In this document: in pieces, positions 15,485 to 23,993 of the stretch
Position numbering within the stretch: the first letter of the stretch is position 1
How the letters are laid out: each line of letters begins with the position of its first letter
The notes under the pieces: generated by a model
Told to the model about the DNA's origin: nothing
Databases searched by the model: none
What the model saw: only the letters and a program-made list of their open reading frames with translations
Made by a program: the position numbers and the translations under genes
Assembly (NCBI GenBank): GCA_045578665.1
Contig: JAZNKR010000209.1
Coordinates: 1 to 33,953 of the forward strand
DNA: 33,953 bases
DNA from: HGM04593 sp045578665
GTDB taxonomy: Bacteria; Bacteroidota; Bacteroidia; Bacteroidales; Bacteroidaceae
Direction of reading: 5' to 3'

Positions 15485-16240
15485 TTAGAAATTGAAAAGA
15501 TCCTTCATACCGAGGAATCCGCTGTTATCCTTCACAAATTCGGCTGCAAGCACTGCACCGAGTGCAAAGCCGCTGCGGTTCTTCGCATCGTGGGTGATGG
15601 TGATGGAGTCGGCCTCGGAGTCGTAGCGGATGGTGTGTATGCCGGGAACCTCATCGCGGCGGATAGCGTTTATCTTCAGCTGACTCTCTGTGGTCTCCCC
15701 GCCTTTTGTCAGAGAACCGTCGGGGTTTACGAGGTCGCCCATTGCCCATTCGCTCTTTCTGTCAAGCTCGGCAATTATGCCCTCGGCAAGAGTGATTGCT
15801 GTACCGCTGGGAGCGTCGAGTTTGTGTATGTGGTGAGTCTCCGTCATTTCAACCGAATAACCGGGGTAACGGTTCATTATATTTGCAAGATAGCGGTTCA
15901 CAGCCGAAAATATCGCAACACCAAGGCTGAAGTTGCTTGACCAGAAAAGGGTTTTTCCCTGCTCCTCGCACAAATTCTTCATCTCCTCGCCGTGGGCCTG
16001 CATCCATCCTGTGCTGCCGCTGACCACCTTGACACCTGCCGCCATTGCACGCTTGCAGTTGTCGTACGCTACCGAAGGAGCGGTAAATTCAATAGCAACA
16101 TCAGCCGAAGCAAATGCCTCGCTCTCGATGTCGGCGCTGTTGTCAATATCTATTTTCGAAACTATTTCGTGTCCTCTCGCAATGGCGATGCGCTCAATCT
16201 CTTTGCCCATCTTGCCGTAACCTATAAGTGCTATTTTCAT
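15485..16240 (-). CDS. dapB: 4-hydroxy-tetrahydrodipicolinate reductase
   Basis: 251 residues. Uses NAD(P)H to reduce the product of DapA in lysine and meso-diaminopimelate synthesis, feeding peptidoglycan. N-terminal Rossmann loop GYGKMGKEIE (7-16), central TAPS and GSTGW, and the catalytic/substrate block THHIHKLDAPSGTA (135-148) with His136/137 and Lys140. Shorter than the E. coli enzyme (273), as is common in Bacteroidota. The 40-bp repeat copy A begins 20 bp upstream of its ATG and appears to carry its promoter. Confidence 0.96.
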   Translation of the reverse strand: MKIALIGYGKMGKEIERIAIARGHEIVSKIDIDNSADIESEAFASADVAIEFTAPSVAYDNCKRAMAAGVKVVSGSTGWMQAHGEEMKNLCEEQGKTLFWSSNFSLGVAIFSAVNRYLANIMNRYPGYSVEMTETHHIHKLDAPSGTAITLAEGIIAELDRKSEWAMGDLVNPDGSLTKGGETTESQLKINAIRRDEVPGIHTIRYDSEADSITITHDAKNRSGFALGAVLAAEFVKDNSGFLGMKDLFNF

Positions 16241-16260
16241 GATTTTTATTTTTATACGGC

Positions 16261-16300
16261 GCGAAGATAGTAAAAAAATCCGTTATATTTCACCGCTTTG
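16261..16300. repeat. 40-bp direct repeat, copy A (overlaps dapB promoter)
   Basis: Identical to 17921-17960, exactly 1660 bp away; a few further bases outside also match (ACGG before, GC after, each with one mismatch). Read on the minus strand it ends in CTATCTTCGC, one base from TAnnTTTG at 16262-16269, placed so that transcription would start about 15 nt before the dapB ATG. It also contains the stop codon of the short frame at 16283-16402. Confidence 0.85.
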
Positions 16301-16402
16301 TGCATCAATCATGCACTCGACAATGCTAAGACCGTTTGTACGCCCTACAATGTAGCGTGCAGAGCCATTCTCCGGTTCGTCGCAGCGGGTGAAATTGTCC
16401 AT
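16283..16402 (-). pseudogene. Short open frame, possible remnant of a gene 3' end
   Basis: A 39-codon frame from MDNFTRCDEPENG to IDAQSGEI, with its TAA inside repeat copy A. Upstream the frame stays open for only five more codons before a stop. The composition is protein-like and GC-richer than the ATPase DNA beside it. It could be the surviving C-terminus of a gene displaced by the ATPase segment, or a chance frame. I do not recognise the peptide. Confidence 0.3.
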
Positions 16403-16466
16403 ATAAAGTTCCACGCTACACCGTTGTCAAATGTCTGCGAGCAAAACAATCTACTTTTCTAAACTA

Positions 16467-16558
16467 CTACAACTTACCGAACAAAACCACCACAACTTAC
16501 CGAATAAAACCACCACAATTTACCGAACAAAATATCTACAATTTACCGATTCCAGTAT
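16467..16558. repeat. Four imperfect 23-bp tandem repeats upstream of the ATPase gene
   Basis: Units start at 16467, 16490, 16513 and 16536, each containing ACAA(C/T)TTACCGA. The spacing is exactly 23 bp, just over two helical turns, so all four copies face nearly the same side of the DNA. The last unit ends 7 bp before the -33 element of the ATPase promoter. The position fits an operator array, but no regulator is identified. Confidence 0.75.
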
Positions 16559-16564
16559 ATTTTA

Positions 16565-16596
16565 TTTGGTTGTTTAAAACACAAATGGTATTTTTG
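16565..16596 (+). promoter_or_regulatory. Promoter of the second ATPase gene
   Basis: TTTG (16565-16568), 20-bp spacer, TATTTTTG (16589-16596), an exact Bacteroidota -33/-7 pair. Predicted start of transcription near 16603, 12 nt before ATG 16615. An in-frame ATG at 16570 lies inside the promoter and is therefore unlikely to be used. Confidence 0.65.
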
Positions 16597-16614
16597 CTTC
16601 CAAAATCATCAGAT

Positions 16615-17889
16615 ATGGCAAAGTATAAACAACGTATTGCAGATAGAATACTAAAACGCAAAGTGCTTGGCAAGGGGGCAGTGTTAATAGAAGGTCCTAA
16701 ATGGTGCGGTAAGACAACCACTGCAAAGCAGTTGGCTAAAAGTGTTTTGGATTTAGGTGATTCATCTGTTTTGATGCAAAGTGCCCAATTGATTGAGTTA
16801 AGCCCCAAGACATTATTGGATGGTAAAACTCCCAGATTGATTGACGAATGGCAGGCTCTACCACCTATTTGGGATTCAATACGCAGCGAAGTGGATAAAA
16901 GAGGCGAACCATCACAGTTTATTTTGACAGGTTCGTCTGTTCTTCCTGAAGCCGATGCGACTATCCATAGTGGCACCGGTAGATTTGCCCATATCAAGAT
17001 GAGACCTATGAGCCTTTATGAATCAGGGGAATCAAATGGCAAAGTGAGTCTAAAAGATTTGTTTGAGGGGAAAGACCTTGCCCCCCAAACCAACGAGTTG
17101 GATATTGACGATATTGCATATCTGACTTGCCGAGGAGGATGGCCGTGGGCGACTTTGATTTCCAAAGAGGTGGCTCTTGATCAGGCATTTGATTATATCG
17201 ATTCTGTAGTCAATAAGGATATTCAGCGAATAGATGGAGTCAAGCGAAGTCCTGAACGTGCAAAATCGTTGTTGCGTTCCTACGCAAGAAATATATCCCA
17301 ATCTATTCCGTATTCAACTATAAGAAAGGATATGCTGACCAATGACTCAAGTACATTGGATGAAGACACTGTATATGACTATGTCAAGGCATTAAAAAAG
17401 CTGTATGTCATAGAGGATTTGGCTGCTTGGAATCCAAACATCCGTAGCAAGGCTGCAATCAGAACCGGAGAAACACGCCACTTCGTTGATCCAAGTATCG
17501 GAACAGCCTCGTTGGGACTCGGTCCGCAGGACTTGATCAATGATTTGAAATCATTCGGATTCTTCTTTGAAGATATGGTGGTACGAGACCTTCGTGTCTA
17601 TGCCGAAGCTTTGGATGGAATTCTTTACCATTATAGAGACAGTACAGGGCTTGAGTGTGATACCGTACTTCACAGACGCAATGGCAGTTACGCTCTATTA
17701 GAAGTTAAACTTGGAGGAAAGGACAATATTGATGAAGGTGCAGCCGGCATGCTCAAACTCTCTGCAAACATCGACACTGACAAGATGCCGGCGCCGTCCT
17801 TTATGGCTGTTATTATTGGGGTTGGTTCACATGCCTTTAGAAGAGAGGATGGAGTATATGTTATCCCTATAGGCTGTCTTAAAGATTGA
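16615..17889 (+). CDS. AAA-family ATPase with DUF4143 domain, between direct repeats
   Basis: 424 residues from ATG 16615. Walker A GPKWCGKT (27-34), Walker B LIDEWQ (75-80), sensor FILTGSS (102-108). The C-terminal DUF4143 part ends with ECD (347-349) and LLEVKLGG (362-369), a PD-(D/E)XK-like D...ExK layout. It belongs to the same broad superfamily as the protein at 199-1563, but the sequences are clearly different, so it is not a recent duplicate. The gene is AT-richer than its surroundings, has its own promoter and a four-unit repeat upstream, and lies with them between two 40-bp direct repeats. This suggests a mobile or inserted cargo gene. Cellular role unknown. Confidence 0.88.
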   Translation: MAKYKQRIADRILKRKVLGKGAVLIEGPKWCGKTTTAKQLAKSVLDLGDSSVLMQSAQLIELSPKTLLDGKTPRLIDEWQALPPIWDSIRSEVDKRGEPSQFILTGSSVLPEADATIHSGTGRFAHIKMRPMSLYESGESNGKVSLKDLFEGKDLAPQTNELDIDDIAYLTCRGGWPWATLISKEVALDQAFDYIDSVVNKDIQRIDGVKRSPERAKSLLRSYARNISQSIPYSTIRKDMLTNDSSTLDEDTVYDYVKALKKLYVIEDLAAWNPNIRSKAAIRTGETRHFVDPSIGTASLGLGPQDLINDLKSFGFFFEDMVVRDLRVYAEALDGILYHYRDSTGLECDTVLHRRNGSYALLEVKLGGKDNIDEGAAGMLKLSANIDTDKMPAPSFMAVIIGVGSHAFRREDGVYVIPIGCLKD

Positions 17890-17920
17890 AACTCAGCACT
17901 TTTATCGTCATTTGCACGGT

Positions 17921-17960
17921 GCGAAGATAGTAAAAAAATCCGTTATATTTCACCGCTTTG
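17921..17960. repeat. 40-bp direct repeat, copy B
   Basis: Identical to 16261-16300. It starts 31 bp after the ATPase stop and ends 6 bp before the acyltransferase stop codon. The promoter-like CTATCTTCGC it carries on the minus strand points into the 3' end of the ATPase gene, where no minus-strand gene begins, so here it is an orphan. Confidence 0.85.
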
Positions 17961-17966
17961 CGCCCG

Positions 17967-19139
17967 CTATTGGTTTTTTGAGAACTTCTTGGTAATATAG
18001 CGTCGCACCGGCTCGTCGTATAACTTTAGGACGGTGTATGCCATCAAAATGCTCGATAATACAACCATCGACGACACCACCCATGTCTCATCGAGCGTAT
18101 AATACTTCTTTTCGATAAGCCATCTATAGAAAATATACATTATCGGATAGTGCACGATGTAGAGCGGATAGGAAATATCGCCTAAGAATTTATTTATCCG
18201 CTTCGTTGCGCTGTCTGCGCATGAGCCACAGGCACCCATCCACACAATCAGCGGGAAGAGCAAAACTATGCACGCAACCTCGTAAATGGAATTCAGACAT
18301 ATGCCGTTTATGGGCGCAATGTAAGGCATTGAAAATATTGCCACAAGCATTGTCGTGCATATCCAGAATGCGCCTCTCACCCTACGAGGAACAAAGGTGC
18401 GGGCAAGCAACATTCCCATTGTGAAGGGGAAAAGCATACGCAAAAGCCCCCCGCAGAAATTCACACCGTCGATAGTCCATCCCACACCCACGCAGCCGTA
18501 TCCCGAAATATCACCGGCAAAAAAGCAGATATGTGCAATGCCCAATGCAAAAGTGAGCATCGCAAGCATTTTTGTCGACAGGCGGCGTATGAAAAATGCG
18601 TAAAGGATATTGCCGACATACTCGAAAAAGAGCGACCACGCAGGGCCGTTCAGCGGGAACATTTCCCCATTGCCACGCACCTCATAAGGAAGACCGGGCA
18701 AAGCCGGCACCATAAACATAGTAAACAGCAAGGCGAGCATTGTCAATCCGATGGGAGTTTCAACACCGCTCCACTGCCGACTGCCATCAGCAACAAAAGC
18801 CACTGCACCTATCAATGCTCCCATCACCACCATAGGGTGCAGGCGTATCAGGCGTCGTTTGAAAAAATCGCCGACACTCATCCTGCCCCAACGGTCGTCG
18901 TAAGCATAACTTATTACGAAGCCCGAAAGGATGAAGAAGAAATCGACTGCTATATGACCGTGGTTAAGAGTGGTGATAATGCCGCTACCGGCGCCGTTGA
19001 CAACCTCGGCAAATGAAAAGCCCTCGAAAATATGGTAGATTAAAACCAATAGAGCCGCAACACCTCGCAACCCGTCAAGCAGTTCATAATGAGGCTTGGA
19101 ATCGGCAAAGGAAACCGATAAAGTTCTTTGATTCTTCAT
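17967..19139 (-). CDS. Membrane acyltransferase, acyltransferase-3 family (OafA/YrhL-like)
   Basis: A 390-residue protein with about 10 membrane helices. N-terminal LLDGLRGVAALLVLIYHIFEG carries the family R..H arrangement (GLRGVAA.. then YH), followed by GHIAVDFFFILSGFVISY and RLIRLHPMV, hallmark motifs. These enzymes O-acetylate or otherwise acylate surface sugars such as O-antigen, capsule or peptidoglycan. No C-terminal SGNH domain is present. It is a single gene with its own promoter (19187-19217), divergent from metG and the glycan cluster, whose product it may decorate; that link is inference from position. Confidence 0.92.
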   Translation of the reverse strand: MKNQRTLSVSFADSKPHYELLDGLRGVAALLVLIYHIFEGFSFAEVVNGAGSGIITTLNHGHIAVDFFFILSGFVISYAYDDRWGRMSVGDFFKRRLIRLHPMVVMGALIGAVAFVADGSRQWSGVETPIGLTMLALLFTMFMVPALPGLPYEVRGNGEMFPLNGPAWSLFFEYVGNILYAFFIRRLSTKMLAMLTFALGIAHICFFAGDISGYGCVGVGWTIDGVNFCGGLLRMLFPFTMGMLLARTFVPRRVRGAFWICTTMLVAIFSMPYIAPINGICLNSIYEVACIVLLFPLIVWMGACGSCADSATKRINKFLGDISYPLYIVHYPIMYIFYRWLIEKKYYTLDETWVVSSMVVLSSILMAYTVLKLYDEPVRRYITKKFSKNQ

Positions 19140-19186
19140 AAGTTCATTCGTGCATTGTGCATCTGTTTTAACAGAGATATCATGCG

Positions 19187-19217
19187 CAAAAATACACTAT
19201 TTCCATCTATAATACAA
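19187..19217 (-). promoter_or_regulatory. Promoter of the acyltransferase gene
   Basis: Minus strand: TTG (19215-19217), 20 bp, TATTTTTG (19187-19194), an exact TAnnTTTG box. The leader to ATG 19139 is about 40 nt and contains a short CTGTTTTAACAG palindrome at about 19163-19174. Confidence 0.55.
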
Positions 19218-19280
19218 TAAATTATCATAGCACACCCGCTATAAAAAGCCAGAAGCATCTATATTTTTAAATAAAATCAC

Positions 19281-19288
19281 TAACTTTG
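19281..19288 (+). promoter_or_regulatory. -7 box for metG and the glycan cluster
   Basis: TAACTTTG is an exact TAnnTTTG match 55 bp before the metG ATG. No TTTG is found at the expected -33 distance, only T-rich DNA. Because the downstream gaps are short, this may drive all genes from metG to the GT2 glycosyltransferase. Confidence 0.5.
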
Positions 19289-19343
19289 CAGTTTAGTACC
19301 ATATAATACACGCAAAGAACAAACAGACAAACATATAACCATC

Positions 19344-21401
19344 ATGGAACAGAATTTCAAAAGAACGCTGATAACATCGGCACTGCCCTATGCCAACGGT
19401 GGTATCCACATCGGTCACCTTGCAGGTGTTTATGTGCCCGCAGACATATATGCCCGCTATCTCCGTCTGAAGAATCAGGAGGTGATATTCATCGGCGGCA
19501 GCGACGAGCATGGAGTACCCGTAACACAGCGTGCCCGCAAAGAGGGCATCACACCACAGGATGTAGTTGACCGTTACCACAACATCATAAAGGACAGTTT
19601 CGAGGAGTTCGGCATTTCGTTTGACATATACAGCCGCACCACATCGGACATCCACCATAAGTTTGCAGCAGAATTTTTTCGCAAGCTCTACGACGATGGC
19701 AAACTGACTGAGCAGACAACAAAGCAGTTCTTCGACGAGAAGACAGGCAAGTTCCTTACCGACCGCGATGTTATAGGCGAGTGCCCCTACTGCCACAAGC
19801 AGGCCTACGGCAACCAGTGCGAGGAGGGATGCGGACGCGCATTGGAGCCCACCGAACTCATCAACCCCCGCTCGAAGGAGACAGGCGAGACACCTGTGCT
19901 CAAAGAGACAAAGAACTGGTATCTGCCCCTGAACGAGTACCAGCAGTGGCTCAAGGAGTGGATTCTCGAAAACCACAAAGAGTGGCGTCCCAATGTTTAC
20001 GGACAGTGCAAGTCGTGGTTGGATATGGATTTGCAGCCCCGCGCCATGACACGCGACCTCGACTGGGGTATCCCCGTACCCGTTGAAGGAGCCGACGGCA
20101 AGGTGCTCTATGTGTGGTTCGATGCCCCCATCGGCTACATATCAAACACAAAGGAACTGTGCGACAAGGAGCCCGAAAAGTGGGGCACATGGGAAAACTG
20201 GTGGCAGAGCGAGGATACACGCCTCGTACACTTCATAGGTAAGGACAATATTGTGTTCCACTGCATCATCTTCCCTGTAATGATGAAGGCTCACGGCAAA
20301 TATGTAATGCCCGACAATGTACCCAGCAACGAATTCCTGAACCTTGAGGACGACAAGATATCAACCTCACGCAACTGGGCTGTATGGTTGCACGAATATC
20401 TCGTCGACTTCCCCGGCAAGCAGGATGTGCTGCGCTACGTGCTCACAGCAAATGCCCCTGAAACAAAAGACAACAACTTCACATGGAAGGACTTCCAGGC
20501 ACGCAACAACAACGAGCTTGTAGCCGTTTACGGTAACTTTGTGAACCGCGCGCTTGTGCTCACAAAGAAATATTTCGATGGCAAAGTACCCGCCGCAAGC
20601 GAACTTACCGACTACGACCGTGGCATCATCGACGAGTTTGTAGGCGTCAAGGGCGAAGTTGAGAAATTGCTCGACCAGTACAAGTTCCGCGATGCACAGA
20701 AGGAGGCAATGAACCTCGCACGCATCGGTAACCGCTACCTTGCAGAGACCGAGCCGTGGAAACTTGCAAAGACCGACCTTTCACGCGTTGCGACCATATT
20801 GAACATTTCACTTCAGTTGGTTGCCAACCTTGCAATAGCATTCGAACCGTTCCTCCCCTTCAGCAGCAAGAAGCTACGCGGAATGTTGGCTATGGATACA
20901 TTCGAATGGAGCAGCCTCGGCAGCCTCGAACTTATGCCTACAGGTCACGAACTTGGCGAGGTAGGCCTGTTGTTCGAAAAGATTGAGGACGACGCCATAC
21001 AGGCACAGATAGACAAACTGCTTGCCACAAAAGAGGCAAACAAGGCAGCAGAGTACAAGGCTAACCCCATACGCGAGAACATTTCGTTCGACGACTTTAC
21101 AAAGCTCGACATCCGTGTTGGTACTGTACTCGAATGTACCAAAGTACCCAAAGCCAACAAACTGTTGCAGTTCAAGATAGACGACGGACTCGAAGGACGC
21201 ACCATTGTGTCGGGCATCGCCGCTCACTTCAAGCCCGAAGAGCTTGTAGGCAAGCAGGTATGCTTCGTCGCTAACCTTGCACCCCGCACCATCAAGGGCA
21301 TAGAAAGTCAAGGAATGATACTCAGCGCCGAGGACAACGAAGGCAAACTCTCGATACTCACAGTTTCGCCCGAGGCGAAACCCGGCAGCGAGGTAAAATA
21401 A
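19344..21401 (+). CDS. metG: Methionyl-tRNA synthetase
   Basis: 685 residues, a class I tRNA synthetase that charges tRNA(Met) in the cytoplasm. ATP-binding HIGH motif at residues 22-25 (GGIHIGHLAG). The zinc knuckle CPYC (147-150) is completed by Cys159 and Cys163. The KMSKS loop reads DKISTSRNW near residue 338. A C-terminal EMAPII-like tRNA-binding/dimerisation domain (about 575-685) begins FDDFTKLDIRVGTVLECTKV. Complete and ordinary. Only 9 bp separate its stop from the flippase ATG, so the synthetase heads a surface-glycan operon. Confidence 0.98.
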   Translation: MEQNFKRTLITSALPYANGGIHIGHLAGVYVPADIYARYLRLKNQEVIFIGGSDEHGVPVTQRARKEGITPQDVVDRYHNIIKDSFEEFGISFDIYSRTTSDIHHKFAAEFFRKLYDDGKLTEQTTKQFFDEKTGKFLTDRDVIGECPYCHKQAYGNQCEEGCGRALEPTELINPRSKETGETPVLKETKNWYLPLNEYQQWLKEWILENHKEWRPNVYGQCKSWLDMDLQPRAMTRDLDWGIPVPVEGADGKVLYVWFDAPIGYISNTKELCDKEPEKWGTWENWWQSEDTRLVHFIGKDNIVFHCIIFPVMMKAHGKYVMPDNVPSNEFLNLEDDKISTSRNWAVWLHEYLVDFPGKQDVLRYVLTANAPETKDNNFTWKDFQARNNNELVAVYGNFVNRALVLTKKYFDGKVPAASELTDYDRGIIDEFVGVKGEVEKLLDQYKFRDAQKEAMNLARIGNRYLAETEPWKLAKTDLSRVATILNISLQLVANLAIAFEPFLPFSSKKLRGMLAMDTFEWSSLGSLELMPTGHELGEVGLLFEKIEDDAIQAQIDKLLATKEANKAAEYKANPIRENISFDDFTKLDIRVGTVLECTKVPKANKLLQFKIDDGLEGRTIVSGIAAHFKPEELVGKQVCFVANLAPRTIKGIESQGMILSAEDNEGKLSILTVSPEAKPGSEVK

Positions 21402-21410
21402 CCCCCTACC

Positions 21411-22889
21411 ATGCGCAAGGACGACGGCAATCTCAAGGGCAATCTTAAAGCCGCCACCGCCAAAGGATTCCTTTGGGGAGGCATGAGCAATGCCGTTTGT
21501 CAGATGCTGAACCTCTTTTTCGGTATATTTTTGGCCAACATCCTCGGACCCGACGACTACGGGCCCATAGGGATGTTGGCCATTTTTTCTGCCATCGCCG
21601 GCTCGTTGCAGGAGAGCGGATTCGTGGCAGCCCTTGCCAACCGCAAGCAGGTGGACCACGACGACTACAATGCAGTCTTCTGGTTCAATGTGATAAGTTC
21701 ATTGCTGCTATATGTGGGGCTATATTTTGCCGCCCCGCTGATAGCCGACTATTTCAGAGAGCCGGTACTTGTGCCGCTTGCACGCTATTCGTTCATAGGT
21801 TTTGTGGTGGCAGGCTTCGGCATTGCACCGTCGGCCTATCTGTTCCGCGAGCTTAAGGTGAAGCAGAAGTCCATCGCCCTGATGCTCTCGATAATCGTGT
21901 CTGGAAGCGTGGGAGTGGCAATGGCCATGAGCGGATACTCCTATTGGGGAATAGCCACACAGGGCATACTCTATGTGCTTGTGCGCTCGCTATGCTATTG
22001 GTGGTGGTCGCCGTGGCGCCCAACGTGGCGTGTGAATTTCGCACCCTTGCGCTATCTGTTCGCATTCAGCTACCGTCTGCTTGTAACCAATCTGTTCCTG
22101 CGCATCAACTGCAACATATTCTCGGTGATACTTGGCGGCAACGGCTACTACACCCGCGCCGATGTAGGCAACTACACCAAAGCCAACGAATGGAACATGA
22201 TGGGCAGCGAGACTGTAAACGGAATGGTCAACGGTGTCGCACAGCCGGTACTCGCGCGTGTGGCCGAGGACAATGAGCGACAACTGCACGTGCTGCGCAA
22301 GATGATACGCTTCACAGCCTTCATAGCCTTTCCCATGATGCTGGGCCTCTCGCTCGTGTCGAGGGAGCTTATCATTGTGGCAATCACCGAAAAGTGGATA
22401 GAGAGTGCCTCGATGTTGCAGATACTCTGCATCTGGGGAGCATTCATTCCCATACAGTCGCTTTTTACCAACCTGCTCATAAGCCGCGGCAGGTCGCGCA
22501 TATACATGTGGAGCACAATAGTGCAGGGCACACTGCTCACAATGATGCTCTTTGTGTTGCGCCCCTACGGAATATCAAACATGATAGTTTCGTATGTTGT
22601 GCTCAACCTCATGTGGCTCTTCGTGTGGCACCACTTTGTGCGCCGCGAGATTGAGCTTACCCTGCCCATGTTGCTACGCGACATACTGCCCTACTTTGCA
22701 CTGTCGGCGGCTGTGATGGTTGCAACATATATGCTGACACAGACGGTTGAGAACATTTATATACTTTTACCCCTGCGCATAGCAGTGGCGGCTGCAATAT
22801 ATGTGTGCGCGCTGCTGCTCTTCCGCTCGGCAGAACTGCGCGAGGCTGCCGACTATATAATAACGCGTAAAACAAAAGTTTCGCAATGA
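21411..22889 (+). CDS. Lipopolysaccharide/oligosaccharide flippase (WzxC-like)
   Basis: A 492-residue MOP-superfamily membrane protein with about 12-14 helices. The N-terminus ATAKGFLWGGMSNAVCQMLN and then GPDDYGPIGMLAIF.. SGFVAALANR is typical of the WzxC/polysaccharide-transporter branch, different from the flippase at 2213-3700. It would flip an undecaprenyl-linked repeat unit made by the glycosyltransferases downstream. The stop overlaps the next gene's ATG by 4 bp (ATGA). No polymerase (Wzy) or ligase is obvious among the neighbours, unless a multi-membrane protein in the cluster fills that role. Confidence 0.9.
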   Translation: MRKDDGNLKGNLKAATAKGFLWGGMSNAVCQMLNLFFGIFLANILGPDDYGPIGMLAIFSAIAGSLQESGFVAALANRKQVDHDDYNAVFWFNVISSLLLYVGLYFAAPLIADYFREPVLVPLARYSFIGFVVAGFGIAPSAYLFRELKVKQKSIALMLSIIVSGSVGVAMAMSGYSYWGIATQGILYVLVRSLCYWWWSPWRPTWRVNFAPLRYLFAFSYRLLVTNLFLRINCNIFSVILGGNGYYTRADVGNYTKANEWNMMGSETVNGMVNGVAQPVLARVAEDNERQLHVLRKMIRFTAFIAFPMMLGLSLVSRELIIVAITEKWIESASMLQILCIWGAFIPIQSLFTNLLISRGRSRIYMWSTIVQGTLLTMMLFVLRPYGISNMIVSYVVLNLMWLFVWHHFVRREIELTLPMLLRDILPYFALSAAVMVATYMLTQTVENIYILLPLRIAVAAAIYVCALLLFRSAELREAADYIITRKTKVSQ

Positions 22890-23980
22890 TGAAAAAGATT
22901 CTTTACGATAATCAGATGTTCACCTTTCAGCGTTTCGGCGGCGTAACACGCTATTTCGCCGATCTGCTCTACAATCTGCCATCAAACGAATTTGTCGGCG
23001 AATTGCCGATGGTCTTCTGCGAGAACCATTATGTAACAAACACATACGGCAAGGAGTACAGGAAATTGTCGTTCCCTGAGAATTACCGCATACGCCGCCG
23101 CATCTACCAGATAGCCAACCGCGTGGCAACACTGCACGCTCTGCGGACAGGAGGGTACGACATATTCCACCCCACATACTACAGCCCCTACTTCCTGCCC
23201 TTCGTTAAAAGCCGCAAACGCGCATTCGTGCTTACGATACACGACATGACCTTTGAGCGTTTCCCGCAGGATGTACTTATATACGACCGCACAATCCCCC
23301 ACAAGAAGAAGCTGATTAAGGAGGCCGACCACATAATAGCCGTCAGCGAGAATACCAAACGCGACATTGTGGAACTGCTCGGCACCGACCCGTCGAAGAT
23401 TAGCGTTGTGCACCACGGATTCCTGCCCGGCGGGACTGCCGCCCCACAGCTGTTCGACCGCTACATACTCTATGTAGGCGAACGCAAGGGGTACAAAAAC
23501 TTCTTCCCGTGGCTCTCGGCCATACGCGGATTGCTGGTACTCGACCCCACACTTAAGATTGTATGCACGGGCAGCAATTTCAGCTCGGCAGAGCAGGAGA
23601 TGCTCCAGAAATGGGGAGTTGCCAACAGCATCATACACATCGCAGCCAACGATGCAGAAATGGCATCGCTCTATCGCCACGCACTCTGCTTCGTCTTTCC
23701 CTCGCTGTACGAAGGCTTCGGAATACCCATCCTCGAAGCATTCTCGAACAACTGCCCCGTCTGCCTGAGCAACGCAAGTTGCTTCCCCGAAGTTGCAGGC
23801 GATGCAGCAATGTACTTCGAGCCGCAGAATGCGCAGTCGATGTACGACACACTGAAGGAGGTAATATCATCGGCATCACTGCGCGAGGAGCTTCGCACAC
23901 GCGGAGCGGAGCGGATAAAGGAATTTTCGCTCCAGAAAATGGTGCGACAGACCTGCGATGTTTACCGCAACGTATTATAA
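22886..23980 (+). CDS. Glycosyltransferase, GT4-type (family 1)
   Basis: 364 residues from the first of two adjacent ATGs (22886; 22889 also possible). GT-B fold: N-terminal acceptor domain with FGGVTRYFADL (11-21), the linker IIAVSENTKRDIVELLG, and a C-terminal nucleotide-sugar domain with FPSLYEGFGIPILEAF, where the two glutamates form the E-x7-E motif typical of GT4 retaining enzymes. Cytoplasmic, probably membrane-associated. Overlaps the flippase gene by 4 bp. Donor and acceptor sugars cannot be predicted. Confidence 0.92.
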   Translation: MMKKILYDNQMFTFQRFGGVTRYFADLLYNLPSNEFVGELPMVFCENHYVTNTYGKEYRKLSFPENYRIRRRIYQIANRVATLHALRTGGYDIFHPTYYSPYFLPFVKSRKRAFVLTIHDMTFERFPQDVLIYDRTIPHKKKLIKEADHIIAVSENTKRDIVELLGTDPSKISVVHHGFLPGGTAAPQLFDRYILYVGERKGYKNFFPWLSAIRGLLVLDPTLKIVCTGSNFSSAEQEMLQKWGVANSIIHIAANDAEMASLYRHALCFVFPSLYEGFGIPILEAFSNNCPVCLSNASCFPEVAGDAAMYFEPQNAQSMYDTLKEVISSASLREELRTRGAERIKEFSLQKMVRQTCDVYRNVL

Positions 23981-23993
23981 GAAAGGTAATAAC

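Noticed and set aside
16467..16558. Four 23-bp repeats as a CRISPR array
   Set aside because: The repeats are directly adjacent with no spacers, are imperfect, and no cas gene is nearby. An operator-like array fits better.
16570..16614. Earlier ATG (16570) for the second ATPase
   Set aside because: It lies between the -33 and -7 elements of a consensus promoter and adds 15 residues with no family match; ATG 16615 is preferred.
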